Shown here: positions 52,736-61,435 of the stretch, one piece after another | Layout of the letters: each line of letters starts with the position of its first letter | Numbering within the stretch: position 1 is the stretch's first letter | Assembly: GCA_016706255.1 (NCBI GenBank) | Contig: JADJJZ010000006.1 | Span: 1-64,000 of the forward strand | DNA length: 64,000 nt | Direction of reading: 5' to 3' | Source: Bacteroidota bacterium | GTDB lineage: Bacteria > Bacteroidota > Bacteroidia > Chitinophagales > BACL12 | Made by a program: the position numbers and the translations under genes | Notes under the pieces: model-generated | Database searches by the model: none | Seen by the model: only the letters and a program-made list of their open reading frames with translations | What the model was told of the DNA's origin: nothing

Positions 52736-54472
52736 TTATTTAAACCATCCGAATAAACCTTTTTTCTCTTTTTCAGGTTTTTCCTTTTTCTCTTTTTTCG
52801 GTTTTACTTTTTTAATGTATTTAATATTGTAAATCCAGTCATTACCTATAGTTAATTCGTTTTTATTGAAATTTACAATATACGGCTGGTCTTCCACAAC
52901 ATAAATCGACCCGCCTTTAGGTATTAGATTGTATGATATAAACGGAAAAGGGTGAATGGTTAATTCATCTTTTTTCGAAAAATATTGAATGCGTACTTTT
53001 TTATCTAAAGCAGCACAATAATATTTACCTGCAAATGAAGTAATTCTTGGTGGTGTCACGGTGTTTTCTTTTGCATAATAGCGATTACACATAAAATATG
53101 TACCACCATCCCAATGCAAACCTTCTATTTTATTTCCATTTATTTGGAATACCACACTTGAACCGATCGTATCAACAAATGCATAACCACCATTTGTTGT
53201 AGCACCGGTGTAGTTTAATGCGTAAGCTGTAGTATCTTCATCAAAAATTCTTGCAATATATAATTTCCCTTTTTGGCGATATACGTAGCGCACTAAATTA
53301 TTTTCTGCGGCGTAAACACCTTCCAGTTTTTGTAAGGTTGAATCGGCAAGGCTTTTTTGCACTAACCAATGTTGCTCTTTAAACGATAACATATTATTTG
53401 AAATAGCATCACAAATATCAAATGGTGATATTAAATATGAATTCATACAAATAATGATGGATATATCTTCATTTAAAAAACGACGATAGAGGGTTAAATA
53501 TTCACCCTGTCCGCCACTGTGTTCAGCAATTGGTTTTAAACGATAGCTTTTAATTAATAATCCTGCACCGTAATGTACATCTGTACCATCAGATAAGGCG
53601 CCGGATGTTTCCATTTTAGTAATTAATTGGTTTCCGCCTTTTCCAAGTTTGTTATTTAAAAAATTCTTATCCCATTTGGCAAGATCTTCTGTTGAAGAAA
53701 TAATTCCACTTGCACCTAAAGGGTTTGTATAGGCTTCTGCTTTTTTTGCTTTGCTATTGGTGTTATTTAATTCATAATGTGTTGAACCATCGCGCAGACT
53801 ACTATTTTTTCCTTCTTCAACATAAGTATTTAACATGTTTAAAGGTGTAAAAATTGTTGTTTGCAGATATTGCGCATAACTCATTCCTGAAACCCGTTCA
53901 ATAATAACTGCGAGCATCATGTATCCTGTATGCGAATAGGCAAAAGTGGTTCCCGGTGCTGCATTTAATACCGGATATTTTTTCTGCCATTCCAGCATTT
54001 CAGCAAAATTGTTCAACTCATCTTTATCTTCAGAAATTAAAGTTGCCAATTCCAAATGATCACGAATTCCTGAAGTATGATGTAATAATTGTTGAATTGT
54101 AATCGGATAACCATAATCCGGTAATTCAGGAATATATTTATGTATATCGTCGTTTAAACTTAATTTGCCGGCTTCTTCCAATAATAAAATTGCGGCACCT
54201 GTAAATTGTTTTGTAACCGAACCAATATTAAACTGACTGCTTGGAGTAATTTTCATGTTTTCACCAATGGAAGCTTTTCCGCGCTGAGCAGTATAAATTA
54301 CTTCTCCCTTTTGAACAATACATAATGAGTAACCCGGTAATCTGGTGCTGTGATCAAAAGTTTCCAGTACGGAATCTATTTTTTCTTTGTTGAAAGTAAC
54401 CTGCGCGTTGCCAACAAAGGCGGTCGCTAAAAATTGTATAAGTAAATAGCAATAAATAAATCGGATGCGCAT
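52736..54472 (-). CDS. Secreted serine hydrolase, tandem paralogue with altered YxN motif
   Basis: The protein has 578 residues from the ATG at 54472, which begins the signal peptide ending VGNAQ (other in-frame ATGs at 54481 and 54484). The same layout as its neighbour: GSVTK with Ser85 and Lys88, and HSGGQGEYLTLYRRF. The Y-x-N motif is Y-S-H here (Tyr179-His181), a change at a position that normally orients the tetrahedral intermediate. The C-terminal beta domain is followed by a basic Lys/Glu-rich tail and a final LFGWFK. The two genes appear to be a duplication; which substrate they act on is not readable. Confidence 0.9.
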   Translation of the reverse strand: MRIRFIYCYLLIQFLATAFVGNAQVTFNKEKIDSVLETFDHSTRLPGYSLCIVQKGEVIYTAQRGKASIGENMKITPSSQFNIGSVTKQFTGAAILLLEEAGKLSLNDDIHKYIPELPDYGYPITIQQLLHHTSGIRDHLELATLISEDKDELNNFAEMLEWQKKYPVLNAAPGTTFAYSHTGYMMLAVIIERVSGMSYAQYLQTTIFTPLNMLNTYVEEGKNSSLRDGSTHYELNNTNSKAKKAEAYTNPLGASGIISSTEDLAKWDKNFLNNKLGKGGNQLITKMETSGALSDGTDVHYGAGLLIKSYRLKPIAEHSGGQGEYLTLYRRFLNEDISIIICMNSYLISPFDICDAISNNMLSFKEQHWLVQKSLADSTLQKLEGVYAAENNLVRYVYRQKGKLYIARIFDEDTTAYALNYTGATTNGGYAFVDTIGSSVVFQINGNKIEGLHWDGGTYFMCNRYYAKENTVTPPRITSFAGKYYCAALDKKVRIQYFSKKDELTIHPFPFISYNLIPKGGSIYVVEDQPYIVNFNKNELTIGNDWIYNIKYIKKVKPKKEKKEKPEKEKKGLFGWFK

Positions 54473-54607
54473 GGTTAACATCATTAATTCAAAATGGTAA
54501 TTGAAGTGAATAACTGCCTCAAAATTAAGCAAGTGTATTGAGATTAAACATGGTTGTCACAAATTGGCATTTTACCCTGTCACAAAATGCGCTTTACTGT
54601 GGAGTAC

Positions 54608-54636
54608 AAAAAAAAGGCCACCTGTTAAGGCGGCCT
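54608..54636 (-). terminator. Intrinsic terminator of the MltD-like gene
   Basis: On the minus strand a hairpin of AGGCC-x-CCT and AGG-x-GGCCT arms with a 4-base loop is followed by eight Ts (plus strand As at 54608-54615). It lies 20 bases after the MltD stop. Confidence 0.8.
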
Positions 54637-54657
54637 GTATAATATTGCGTGTAAAAC

Positions 54658-56280
54658 TTACTTAACCAGCTTTATTTTGGTCCCTGTTTTAAGGGTTTCA
54701 TTCTTTTCTAAACCATTAAGCTCACGAATTTTTTCTACTGAGTTATCCGGATATTTTTGAGATATACCCCAAAGAGTATCTCCCGGTTTTACGGTGTAAT
54801 AGATAACCTCTGTTGTAGGCGCTTCTTTTTCTGCAGGAGCTGCACTAATCAGTTGAATATCAGTGAGTTTTTGTTTTTCTGCCAGGGTCATTTTATTAAT
54901 CATGGCATATTGCTCTTCGTTTTTGGCAGGAACTGTAATTTTCAATTTCTGTCCCGGAACAATTTTGGTTGAGCTCAGCTTATTCCATTTTTTGATATCT
55001 GCCACAGTGCAATCGAACCAATCGGATATATAACCCAGGTTGTCACCTTTTTTTACAGTATAACTCACCACAACCGGTGCATCGGGGTCTGCTATTTCTT
55101 TACTTGCTGTAGTTGTGCTTGCAGTAGCGTCACCGGTAGTTTTTGCAGTGGTAGTTGTTTTACTTGCATTAACAGCCTCAACATTTTTGGCTAAAGTTGC
55201 CAGATTTTGCGATTCTTTTTTATCTAAAGAAGCATATAACGAATCCTTATTTGCATAAAAAGTTGCCACTGATTTCATAGGTAAACGCAGCGGATAAGGA
55301 TACGGAGAACCCGGAATTGTTTTTGTTTTTAACGCCGGATTATTCAACGCAATTTCATCTGCAGTCAGCCCAACATAAGGTGCTAACTGTTCGATGGTCA
55401 TTTTGTGGGTAATCATGAGCGTATCCATCATGCTGAAATCGTAATCATATTTCGCCGGACGAATATTGTGTTCTTTATGATATTCAAACACATAGGTAGC
55501 GGCAATAAATGCCGGAACATAACCACGTGTTTCTTTTGGAAGGTAATTTTCAATATCCCAGAAAGTTTTATCTCCCCCACCAGCTTTACGCAATGCTTTG
55601 TTCACGTTTCCCGGTCCGCAGTTATAAGCTGCAATTGCCAGGAACCAGTCGTTATAAATTCCGTATAAATCTTCTAAATAGGCTACAGCTGCAACGGTTG
55701 CCATATAAGGATCTCGGCGCTCATCAACATAAGAATCAATTCTTAAACCCATTAATTTGCCTGTTCCGTTCATAAACTGCCACAAACCGGTTGCTCCTGC
55801 TTTAGAAACTGCATGTGTATTTAAAGCAGATTCAATAATAGCAAGATATTTCAGCTCAATAGGCATGTTTTTACGGTCGAGTTCTGCTTCAAACATGGGA
55901 AAGTAAGATTGACTTAAGCCTAACATGTTGGAAACCTGCGTGCGGCGGCGCATACAGTATAAATCGATAAAGCCCTGCACTGACTTATTGTAAGTATAAG
56001 GTATTGGTGAATTGATTTTGCTTATACGTTCAGCATATACTTCAGGTGTAAAACGCGGCGTATCGGTAGCTGCGTAACCAAGCATATCATAATCTTTCTG
56101 GTCAAAAGCCCAGGCCGGATTACTCGAAAAATATGCGTTAAAAATACTGTCTATCGCGTCGATACTTTCGTCGGTACCATTTAAGATAACGTCATTGCCC
56201 GGACCGCTAGAATTAGAGACTTGTGCTTTTGCCACACCCCATAGCAAAAGGCATAATACGGTAATTCTGATGTAGTGCAT
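54658..56280 (-). CDS. mltD: Membrane-bound-type lytic transglycosylase with two LysM domains (MltD-like)
   Basis: The protein has 540 residues: signal peptide (1-20, AKAQ), then the SLT domain with IELKYLAIIESALNTHAVSKAGATGLWQFM (catalytic Glu150) and AIAAYNCGPGNVNKAL, and two LysM domains at about 405-452 (VSYTVKKGDNLGYISDWF) and 493-540 (IYYTVKPGDTLWGISQKY). The linker is rich in Ala and Thr. It cleaves peptidoglycan to 1,6-anhydro products; LysM domains hold it on glycan strands. Unlike E. coli MltD it has no lipobox, so it should be soluble periplasmic. It precedes gatA and tatA on the opposite end of the same strand group. Confidence 0.93.
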   Translation of the reverse strand: MHYIRITVLCLLLWGVAKAQVSNSSGPGNDVILNGTDESIDAIDSIFNAYFSSNPAWAFDQKDYDMLGYAATDTPRFTPEVYAERISKINSPIPYTYNKSVQGFIDLYCMRRRTQVSNMLGLSQSYFPMFEAELDRKNMPIELKYLAIIESALNTHAVSKAGATGLWQFMNGTGKLMGLRIDSYVDERRDPYMATVAAVAYLEDLYGIYNDWFLAIAAYNCGPGNVNKALRKAGGGDKTFWDIENYLPKETRGYVPAFIAATYVFEYHKEHNIRPAKYDYDFSMMDTLMITHKMTIEQLAPYVGLTADEIALNNPALKTKTIPGSPYPYPLRLPMKSVATFYANKDSLYASLDKKESQNLATLAKNVEAVNASKTTTTAKTTGDATASTTTASKEIADPDAPVVVSYTVKKGDNLGYISDWFDCTVADIKKWNKLSSTKIVPGQKLKITVPAKNEEQYAMINKMTLAEKQKLTDIQLISAAPAEKEAPTTEVIYYTVKPGDTLWGISQKYPDNSVEKIRELNGLEKNETLKTGTKIKLVK

Positions 56281-56404
56281 TGGTTAGATTCCCCCCTTGT
56301 TTTAAAATTTGGTCGTTGTTGTAAATGCTGTTAGGGTTATAAAACTATAAAATTAGCTAAATATTGTACCCGAGAATACAAATATCATTATCAACAGCCA
56401 AATT

Positions 56405-57850
56405 TTAATAATTTTTAAGAAGATGGTCTGTCACAGAAAGCAGCAGGTCTTCACTATAATAATTCCCCATAAACTGGGCGCCAAATGGCATTCCGTTGGT
56501 ATGTCTAAATAAAGGGACACTAATGGCAGGTAGTCCTGTTATATTTGCCTGAACGGTAAAAATATCGGCAAGATACATTTCAATCGGGTCAGTTGTTTTT
56601 TCGCCCAGTTTAAATGCTGTACTTGGTGTGGTAGGTAATAAAATGAGGTCGTATTCGCTCAGGGTTTTAGTGGTATCATCGCGGATAATGCGGCGTACTT
56701 TCTGAGCCTTGGTATAATAAGCATCGTAATAGCCTGAACTTAATACGAAGGTTCCAAGCATGATTCGGCGTTGCACTTCTTTCCCAAAACCTTTTGAACG
56801 TGAGCGTTTGATAACACTTTCCATATCACCTGCCTCCTTATCGCGGTAACCGTAGTGAATGCCTGAAAAGCGGCTAAGGTTTGATGATGCTTCAGCGGTT
56901 GTAAGCACATAATACGTTGGCACGAGGTAATCCAGGAATTTTAAATCCTGCGCTTCAACGGTATGGCCTTCAGCTTTTAATTTTTCAATAAGTGTATACA
57001 TCGCTCCACTAATTTCCGGGTCAATCTTAGGATTGTCGAGGGTTTGCGGGTAATAAGCGATTTTTAATTTTTTGTCGAGATGTAATTTTTCGGAATAAGC
57101 CGGAACCGGGTGTTGAGATGAGGTTGAATCGTTAGCATCGGCTCCTGCCATTACTTCCATCATCAAAGCCATGTCTTCTACCGTGTTGGTGATTGGTCCG
57201 ATCTGGTCGAATGAAGATGCAAAAGCAATTAAACCGTATCGTGACAAGCGGCCATAGGTTGGTTTAAATCCGATATTGCCGCAAAAAGAGGCGGGCTGAC
57301 GAATACTTCCGCCGGTTTCGGAGCCGAGACTAGCCATACACAAATCGGCCTGAACAGCTACGGTTGAGCCTCCTGAGCTACCACCTGAAACCCTTGTATT
57401 GTCCATATCGTTTAAAACCGGACCAAAGGCTGAGTTTTCATTTGATGAACCCATTGCGAATTCATCACAATTACATCTACCGATGATTATAGCATCTTCG
57501 GCAAGTAATCGATCAATAACGGTGGCATTATATAAAGAATGAAAATCGTCGAGCATTTTAGAAGATGCAGTGAGTTTTTTGCCTTTCATGGCAATTACAT
57601 CCTTAACACCTATTACCATGCCGAACAGCTTGCCAAGTGGCTTTCCGCTCTTGAGTTTTGCATCAAGTGCATCAGCTTTTTCAAGTGATTCGTTTTCGAA
57701 AATTTCTAAAAATGCGTTGAGATGTTGTTTTTCGTGGTTGTTTTGCAGATAGTATTCTACCACTTGCCTGCAGGTAAAATCACCCGCACGCATCCCTTGC
57801 TGAACATTTTTCAGTCCAGTACGTACTATTGAACTCAAACCGGAATACAT
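56405..57850 (-). CDS. gatA: Aspartyl/glutamyl-tRNA amidotransferase subunit A
   Basis: The protein has 481 residues. The amidase triad is Lys83 (GVKDVI), Ser158 (SGGSSGGS) and Ser182 (GSETGGSIRQPASFCG). LFGMVIGVKDVI, GRCNCDEFAMGSSNENSAFG and IGFKPTYGRLSRYGLIAFASS are GatA hallmarks. With GatB and GatC it converts mischarged Glu-tRNA-Gln and/or Asp-tRNA-Asn to the correct aminoacyl-tRNA in the cytoplasm. gatB and gatC are not in the window, as usual for this phylum. It starts 15 bases after tatA stop on the same strand, so tatA-gatA form an operon. Confidence 0.97.
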   Translation of the reverse strand: MYSGLSSIVRTGLKNVQQGMRAGDFTCRQVVEYYLQNNHEKQHLNAFLEIFENESLEKADALDAKLKSGKPLGKLFGMVIGVKDVIAMKGKKLTASSKMLDDFHSLYNATVIDRLLAEDAIIIGRCNCDEFAMGSSNENSAFGPVLNDMDNTRVSGGSSGGSTVAVQADLCMASLGSETGGSIRQPASFCGNIGFKPTYGRLSRYGLIAFASSFDQIGPITNTVEDMALMMEVMAGADANDSTSSQHPVPAYSEKLHLDKKLKIAYYPQTLDNPKIDPEISGAMYTLIEKLKAEGHTVEAQDLKFLDYLVPTYYVLTTAEASSNLSRFSGIHYGYRDKEAGDMESVIKRSRSKGFGKEVQRRIMLGTFVLSSGYYDAYYTKAQKVRRIIRDDTTKTLSEYDLILLPTTPSTAFKLGEKTTDPIEMYLADIFTVQANITGLPAISVPLFRHTNGMPFGAQFMGNYYSEDLLLSVTDHLLKNY

Positions 57851-57865
57851 CTAAAAGAGCAAGAT

Positions 57866-58075
57866 TTATTTCTCTTCAGATTTCTTAGGTTCGTCCATTC
57901 CCTCACGAATTTCGCGGCTTACGTTGTTTTTAGCATCGTTAAACTCACGAATACCTTTACCAACGCCACGCATTAGTTCCGGTATTTTTTTACCGCCGAA
58001 TAGTAATAACACAGCAAATAAGATGATTATCCATTCCATTCCGCTTGGCATTGCTAGTAAGAGCACATTATTCAT
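57866..58075 (-). CDS. tatA: Twin-arginine translocase subunit TatA/E
   Basis: The protein has 69 residues from the ATG at 58075: one N-terminal membrane helix (EWIIILFAVLLLFGG), the hinge FGGKKIPELMRGVGKG, an amphipathic helix (REFNDAKNNVSREI), and a charged tail. This is the full TatA/E pattern; the FGxxKxPEL motif is present. TatA oligomers form the pore that moves folded proteins through the inner membrane with TatC, which is not in this window. Upstream of gatA in the same operon. A longer frame adds seven residues to the N-terminus and is less likely. Confidence 0.92.
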   Translation of the reverse strand: MNNVLLLAMPSGMEWIIILFAVLLLFGGKKIPELMRGVGKGIREFNDAKNNVSREIREGMDEPKKSEEK

Positions 58076-58167
58076 TTCCTGAACTTTTGATTTCAATACA
58101 AAGGTATAGGTTTTTTGTATCGGATGGGTAAAAATGTTTTAAAATCGGGGTGGAGGATTTGAGGGAA

Positions 58168-58321
58168 CGCGGAACCCGGCGGGGCGGGTCGCAGATTTTT
58201 GCTGATTTAAACTGATTTTTTTGGTTGGATGTGTTTGAAGAGGGAACCTGCCTACCGGCAGGCAGGCGCGGAACCCGGCGGGGCGGGTCGCAGATTTTTG
58301 CTGATTTAAACTGATTTTTTT
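58168..58321. repeat. GC-rich 55-base direct repeat, two copies
   Basis: Two near-identical copies at 58168-58222 and 58267-58321 (offset 99 bases) start CGCGGAACCCGGCGGGGC and run through CGCAGATTTTTGCTG to an ACTGATTTTTT end. Between them lies an inverted repeat, CCTGCC-TACC-GGCAGG. CGCAGATT...CTGATT-type sequences are frequent intergenic repeats in Bacteroidota and related phyla; I infer a dispersed-repeat relic. Confidence 0.75.
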
Positions 58322-58435
58322 TTGGGGATTTGTGAAGGATGCCCGCAAGCGGGGTACACATTTTTTGGTGGATGTTATTAAGGGTGGATGATGATATTTT
58401 TGATGAGAATAATTTTAATTTTTTTCGAAAATGTG

Positions 58436-58488
58436 GTAAATCTGGTATGTAGGGGCGAATTGAATGCGCCCTTACATACCGGATTTAC
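58436..58488. repeat. Long imperfect palindrome (MITE-like or terminator)
   Basis: A 22-bp stem (GTAAATCTGGTATGTAGGGG... against its complement, two mismatches) surrounds a 9-base loop. It lies 19 bases after the stop of the unknown 809-residue gene on the minus strand. The core GGGGCGAATT...CGCCC resembles widespread short palindromic repeats. It may also terminate transcription, but there is no strong T run. Confidence 0.6.
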
Positions 58489-58506
58489 GTTTGGTTAGGA
58501 AGGATT

Positions 58507-60936
58507 TTATTCGTCGAGGTAGTTGATGTCCATTTGCCAGCCGCAGCTGATGCTTATTACTGAAGGTTCACGGTTGATGGTGTGGAGTAGGTCGATGTAG
58601 GATTTATCGTAAAGGGTTGATTTAATTTTGAATTCATAATAATTTCCTGAGCCCATTATTGGGAAGAGTTTTGCATCATATTTATCGGCAATTGTTTTTA
58701 TAGAATCATATGTAAGGTACGGACTTACAATTATTGTTGCTGTTTTTTCCGGATATGCCATCTTACCGCTGCCATTAAAAAATGCTGCCTGTGATAAACT
58801 ACCGATGGATGATTCATTAATTAAATTTTTTATTGTTTGTTGCAATTTTTGTGGGTTTGTTTCTAAAAGTGTGATTACAATCTGCTGCGGATAATATTTA
58901 AAACTTTGAAATAAAACATTAGGATATTTTGATTGTAAATATTTTACTTCAATTTCAATACTGCCCGGTTTTGTTTTACTATAAAAAAAGACATCCCAAT
59001 TAATTAAATATTCATTGTTAACCCAGGTAATCGGTATTCGTATGCCGTTTTGTTCAACATAATCTTCATTTTGTTTAATTAAATAATAAGTAAAATAGGC
59101 CTCACTACCGTTTGCCCATTGAATAAATTTTGCATCAACATGTGCGCTGTCACAAATAATTTGAATACTGTCTGCATCCATCGGAACAAATAAAATTAAA
59201 TTGTTTCCACTTTTTTCAAAATCAGCTGTAATCCATTCTGTTTTAGTTTTAATATGAATGGAAATTGTTTTACTTAATCGTTCAGGGTTTCCAATTGTAA
59301 CAGTTAGTTTTTTATTGTAGTTGGTTGACAGTTGGGGAAAACCATTTTCATCCCAATTACGCCATACACCTGACTTTTGGCCATTTTTTGCATTAATTAA
59401 TCCGTATGACTTAGGTATACCTGAATCATATACCTCCAATACCATTCGTGTATTTGATAAGGTATCTTTTTTCGACTCATACCGGATAATTTTACCGGTT
59501 TGTTGATCCCGAACTTCAGTGCCCGGCGCTGCTACAAAATAGGAAAACCCTTTTATTTCTCCGGATTTATCACCGTAATAGACATAAGTATTTCTTTCTA
59601 TTAAATAAACTGTTTCCGGAAACGGCGTTAGCCATTCGTTATAGGTTAAATAAACTTTAGATTGCGGCGCAATTTTATCCGGTAAAGAAAATGTTGATTT
59701 ACTGTAACTGTGCGATAAGGAAAGATTTAGTGTGTCCGGGCAATTGTTAAATAAAGAAAAACTATCGGTATAGGTATAATATTTGTCGTTAGAGGGCAAT
59801 TGTAAAACCGGTAAAAAACCATTCGACCGTTTAGCCCATGTGATACATTCTTTTTGGTAAGTATATTTAAAAGGTGGTAATAAAAATTCAATTTTTCGCT
59901 CCGTAAAAATCCATTCACCATTTTCCAATTTATAATGATCGTAGTATTTTTCCTTGTGGTTTTGACTGATTTCGTACTTAGTTATGAGCGGGTTGTTTTC
60001 TTTTAATACAACATTATTGCTATTGCTCAAAACCGAGTCATAAATATATTTTTGCTGATCACTGTCAAAAATATAATAACAGAAATTGGTGGAGCGGATT
60101 TGATTTTTTTCATCTGTTACTTTGGCCGTCATAATTCTAAAATCAGAAACGCCTTCAGGGTTGTCGTTATAAAAATCTCCTGTTTCAATGTTTTGTTTAA
60201 AATAATTCGCGGGAAAAGGTAAAGTTCCTGTTATAGGTATTTTCTGAATTACAGCCAATGTGTTTTTATCATGCACTCTTACCTGATATACCTGCAATAC
60301 GGTGTCACCAACGCTTTCATCAAATTTTTTGCTGTAATCAAACTTTAAATAGGTGTTTTTGATGGGATATTGCGGTAGTGGAAGGGGTTTTCTGACCGCT
60401 ATGTCAATTGTGAAGGGATCAAACAAGGTTCCATCATCAAAACGAATGTCTGTGATTGTTTCACGGTCAAGGTTATTATTACAAATGTCTACCGATTTGG
60501 AATAGGGCATGTAAACATAAATGGAATCCCTTGTTTTTTTATTAATGATTAATGCCTGATATAAGAGCTCAGGCTTATCACCTTTTTGTGTTGGTATTTT
60601 ACAGGTATACCAGTTGTTATTTAATTTGGGATAATAGTTTTGTGTTTCATAAGGATTTTTTTGATTGCGAGCGTTTTGGGGTGTATTTCGTTTAATTTTT
60701 CGCGGGGTTAAGTCCTGAGTATTGGAACTGTAAACCGATACATTTTCATACCAGTAAGGCAAACTATCTTCATTAACCAGAAATACATCAAACTTACCGT
60801 CATCTATTGATTCACCATTATTTACAATATTGATAATAAATAAATGGCTGTTATATTCCATACAACCACCCTGTCCATATCCATTGTTGGCCAGTAAGCA
60901 TACAAAAAGGAAGAAAAATAGTTGCTTTAAAAACAT
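58507..60936 (-). CDS. Large exported protein of unknown function
   Basis: The protein has 809 residues from the ATG at 60936, giving a signal peptide ending NGYGQ. The N-terminal 390 residues have mixed beta-rich character without a recognised family. Around residues 410-465 there is an Ig-like DUF1573-type stretch (SFSLFNNCPDTLNLSLSHSYSKST...IAPQSKVYL). A MORN-like unit (NGQKSGVWRNWDENG) lies near residue 525. The C-terminus has repeated alpha/beta modules (TLLETNPQKLQQTIKNLI) that look like small ferredoxin-like folds. There is no T9SS sorting domain. It appears to be in an operon-like group with a DUF1801 gene and a T9SS gene; no role can be assigned. Confidence 0.7.
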   Translation of the reverse strand: MFLKQLFFFLFVCLLANNGYGQGGCMEYNSHLFIINIVNNGESIDDGKFDVFLVNEDSLPYWYENVSVYSSNTQDLTPRKIKRNTPQNARNQKNPYETQNYYPKLNNNWYTCKIPTQKGDKPELLYQALIINKKTRDSIYVYMPYSKSVDICNNNLDRETITDIRFDDGTLFDPFTIDIAVRKPLPLPQYPIKNTYLKFDYSKKFDESVGDTVLQVYQVRVHDKNTLAVIQKIPITGTLPFPANYFKQNIETGDFYNDNPEGVSDFRIMTAKVTDEKNQIRSTNFCYYIFDSDQQKYIYDSVLSNSNNVVLKENNPLITKYEISQNHKEKYYDHYKLENGEWIFTERKIEFLLPPFKYTYQKECITWAKRSNGFLPVLQLPSNDKYYTYTDSFSLFNNCPDTLNLSLSHSYSKSTFSLPDKIAPQSKVYLTYNEWLTPFPETVYLIERNTYVYYGDKSGEIKGFSYFVAAPGTEVRDQQTGKIIRYESKKDTLSNTRMVLEVYDSGIPKSYGLINAKNGQKSGVWRNWDENGFPQLSTNYNKKLTVTIGNPERLSKTISIHIKTKTEWITADFEKSGNNLILFVPMDADSIQIICDSAHVDAKFIQWANGSEAYFTYYLIKQNEDYVEQNGIRIPITWVNNEYLINWDVFFYSKTKPGSIEIEVKYLQSKYPNVLFQSFKYYPQQIVITLLETNPQKLQQTIKNLINESSIGSLSQAAFFNGSGKMAYPEKTATIIVSPYLTYDSIKTIADKYDAKLFPIMGSGNYYEFKIKSTLYDKSYIDLLHTINREPSVISISCGWQMDINYLDE

Positions 60937-60995
60937 ATATGCGGTGCTTGCTTTAAGGATGCAACACATCAGTAATTTCCATAAGTAGCGCTGAG

Positions 60996-61379
60996 TTAAG
61001 CTGCTGCCAGGGCAACATATTCATTGATAATGCGCTCTAATTCTTTTTTGCTGGAGTTAATTTCATCAGCATCTTTGAAGTATATAATTCTGCGATCAGG
61101 AAAATCACCTTCCAGTAAATCTGATTTTAATTTTGTGCAGGTAACATGATGTAAAATCAATAAAATTGTATTGTCAGATTTTACATTAAACGTGAGTAAA
61201 TCAACATTGGTAAAGTAACTTGGCGCATTCCATTTAATACGTTCTTTTAAATTGCTATTTGCATTTTTTATAATGCTGCGCAATAATTCTATTTCAGTTT
61301 TCAGAGGATGTACCAATTCCAGCATGAATTTTTCAACTTGCTCTTCGTTAGAAAGTTTAGGTGTTTTTGACTTTGGCAT
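60996..61379 (-). CDS. DUF1801 domain protein (YdhG-like)
   Basis: The protein has 127 residues from the ATG at 61379; an upstream in-frame start adds a hydrophobic, non-conserved extension. The core reads EKFMLELVHPLKTEIELLRSIIKNANSNLKERIKWNAPSYF ... FPDRRIIYFKDADEI, which matches the DUF1801/YdhG family, an alpha/beta fold related to frataxin-like iron-binding proteins. Related Bacillus YdhG/YdeI proteins have been linked to ferritin-like or antimicrobial responses, but the function here is not known. Predicted cytoplasmic. It lies 59 bases upstream of the large exported-protein gene. Confidence 0.82.
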   Translation of the reverse strand: MPKSKTPKLSNEEQVEKFMLELVHPLKTEIELLRSIIKNANSNLKERIKWNAPSYFTNVDLLTFNVKSDNTILLILHHVTCTKLKSDLLEGDFPDRRIIYFKDADEINSSKKELERIINEYVALAAA

Positions 61380-61435
61380 GTGGTAAAGATAAATAATTTG
61401 GATGAAAAGTAAAAGTGCCAAATCGTCGCAAAACT

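Larger units (their letters stand above)
58076..58506. other. Non-coding region rich in repeats
   Basis: About 430 bases separate tatA and the next gene on the minus strand. It holds two copies of a GC-rich 55-base repeat (58168-58222 and 58267-58321), the inverted repeat CCTGCC/GGCAGG between them, and a long hairpin at 58436-58488. I see no protein with family character here; small open frames in the repeats are low-complexity artefacts. The GC content of the repeat arms is clearly above that of the surroundings. Confidence 0.75.

Noticed and set aside
58068..58361. Two open frames on the minus strand across the 58.2 kb repeats
   Set aside because: They translate the DNA repeat itself, have low-complexity repeated peptides and no start signal or homologue pattern.
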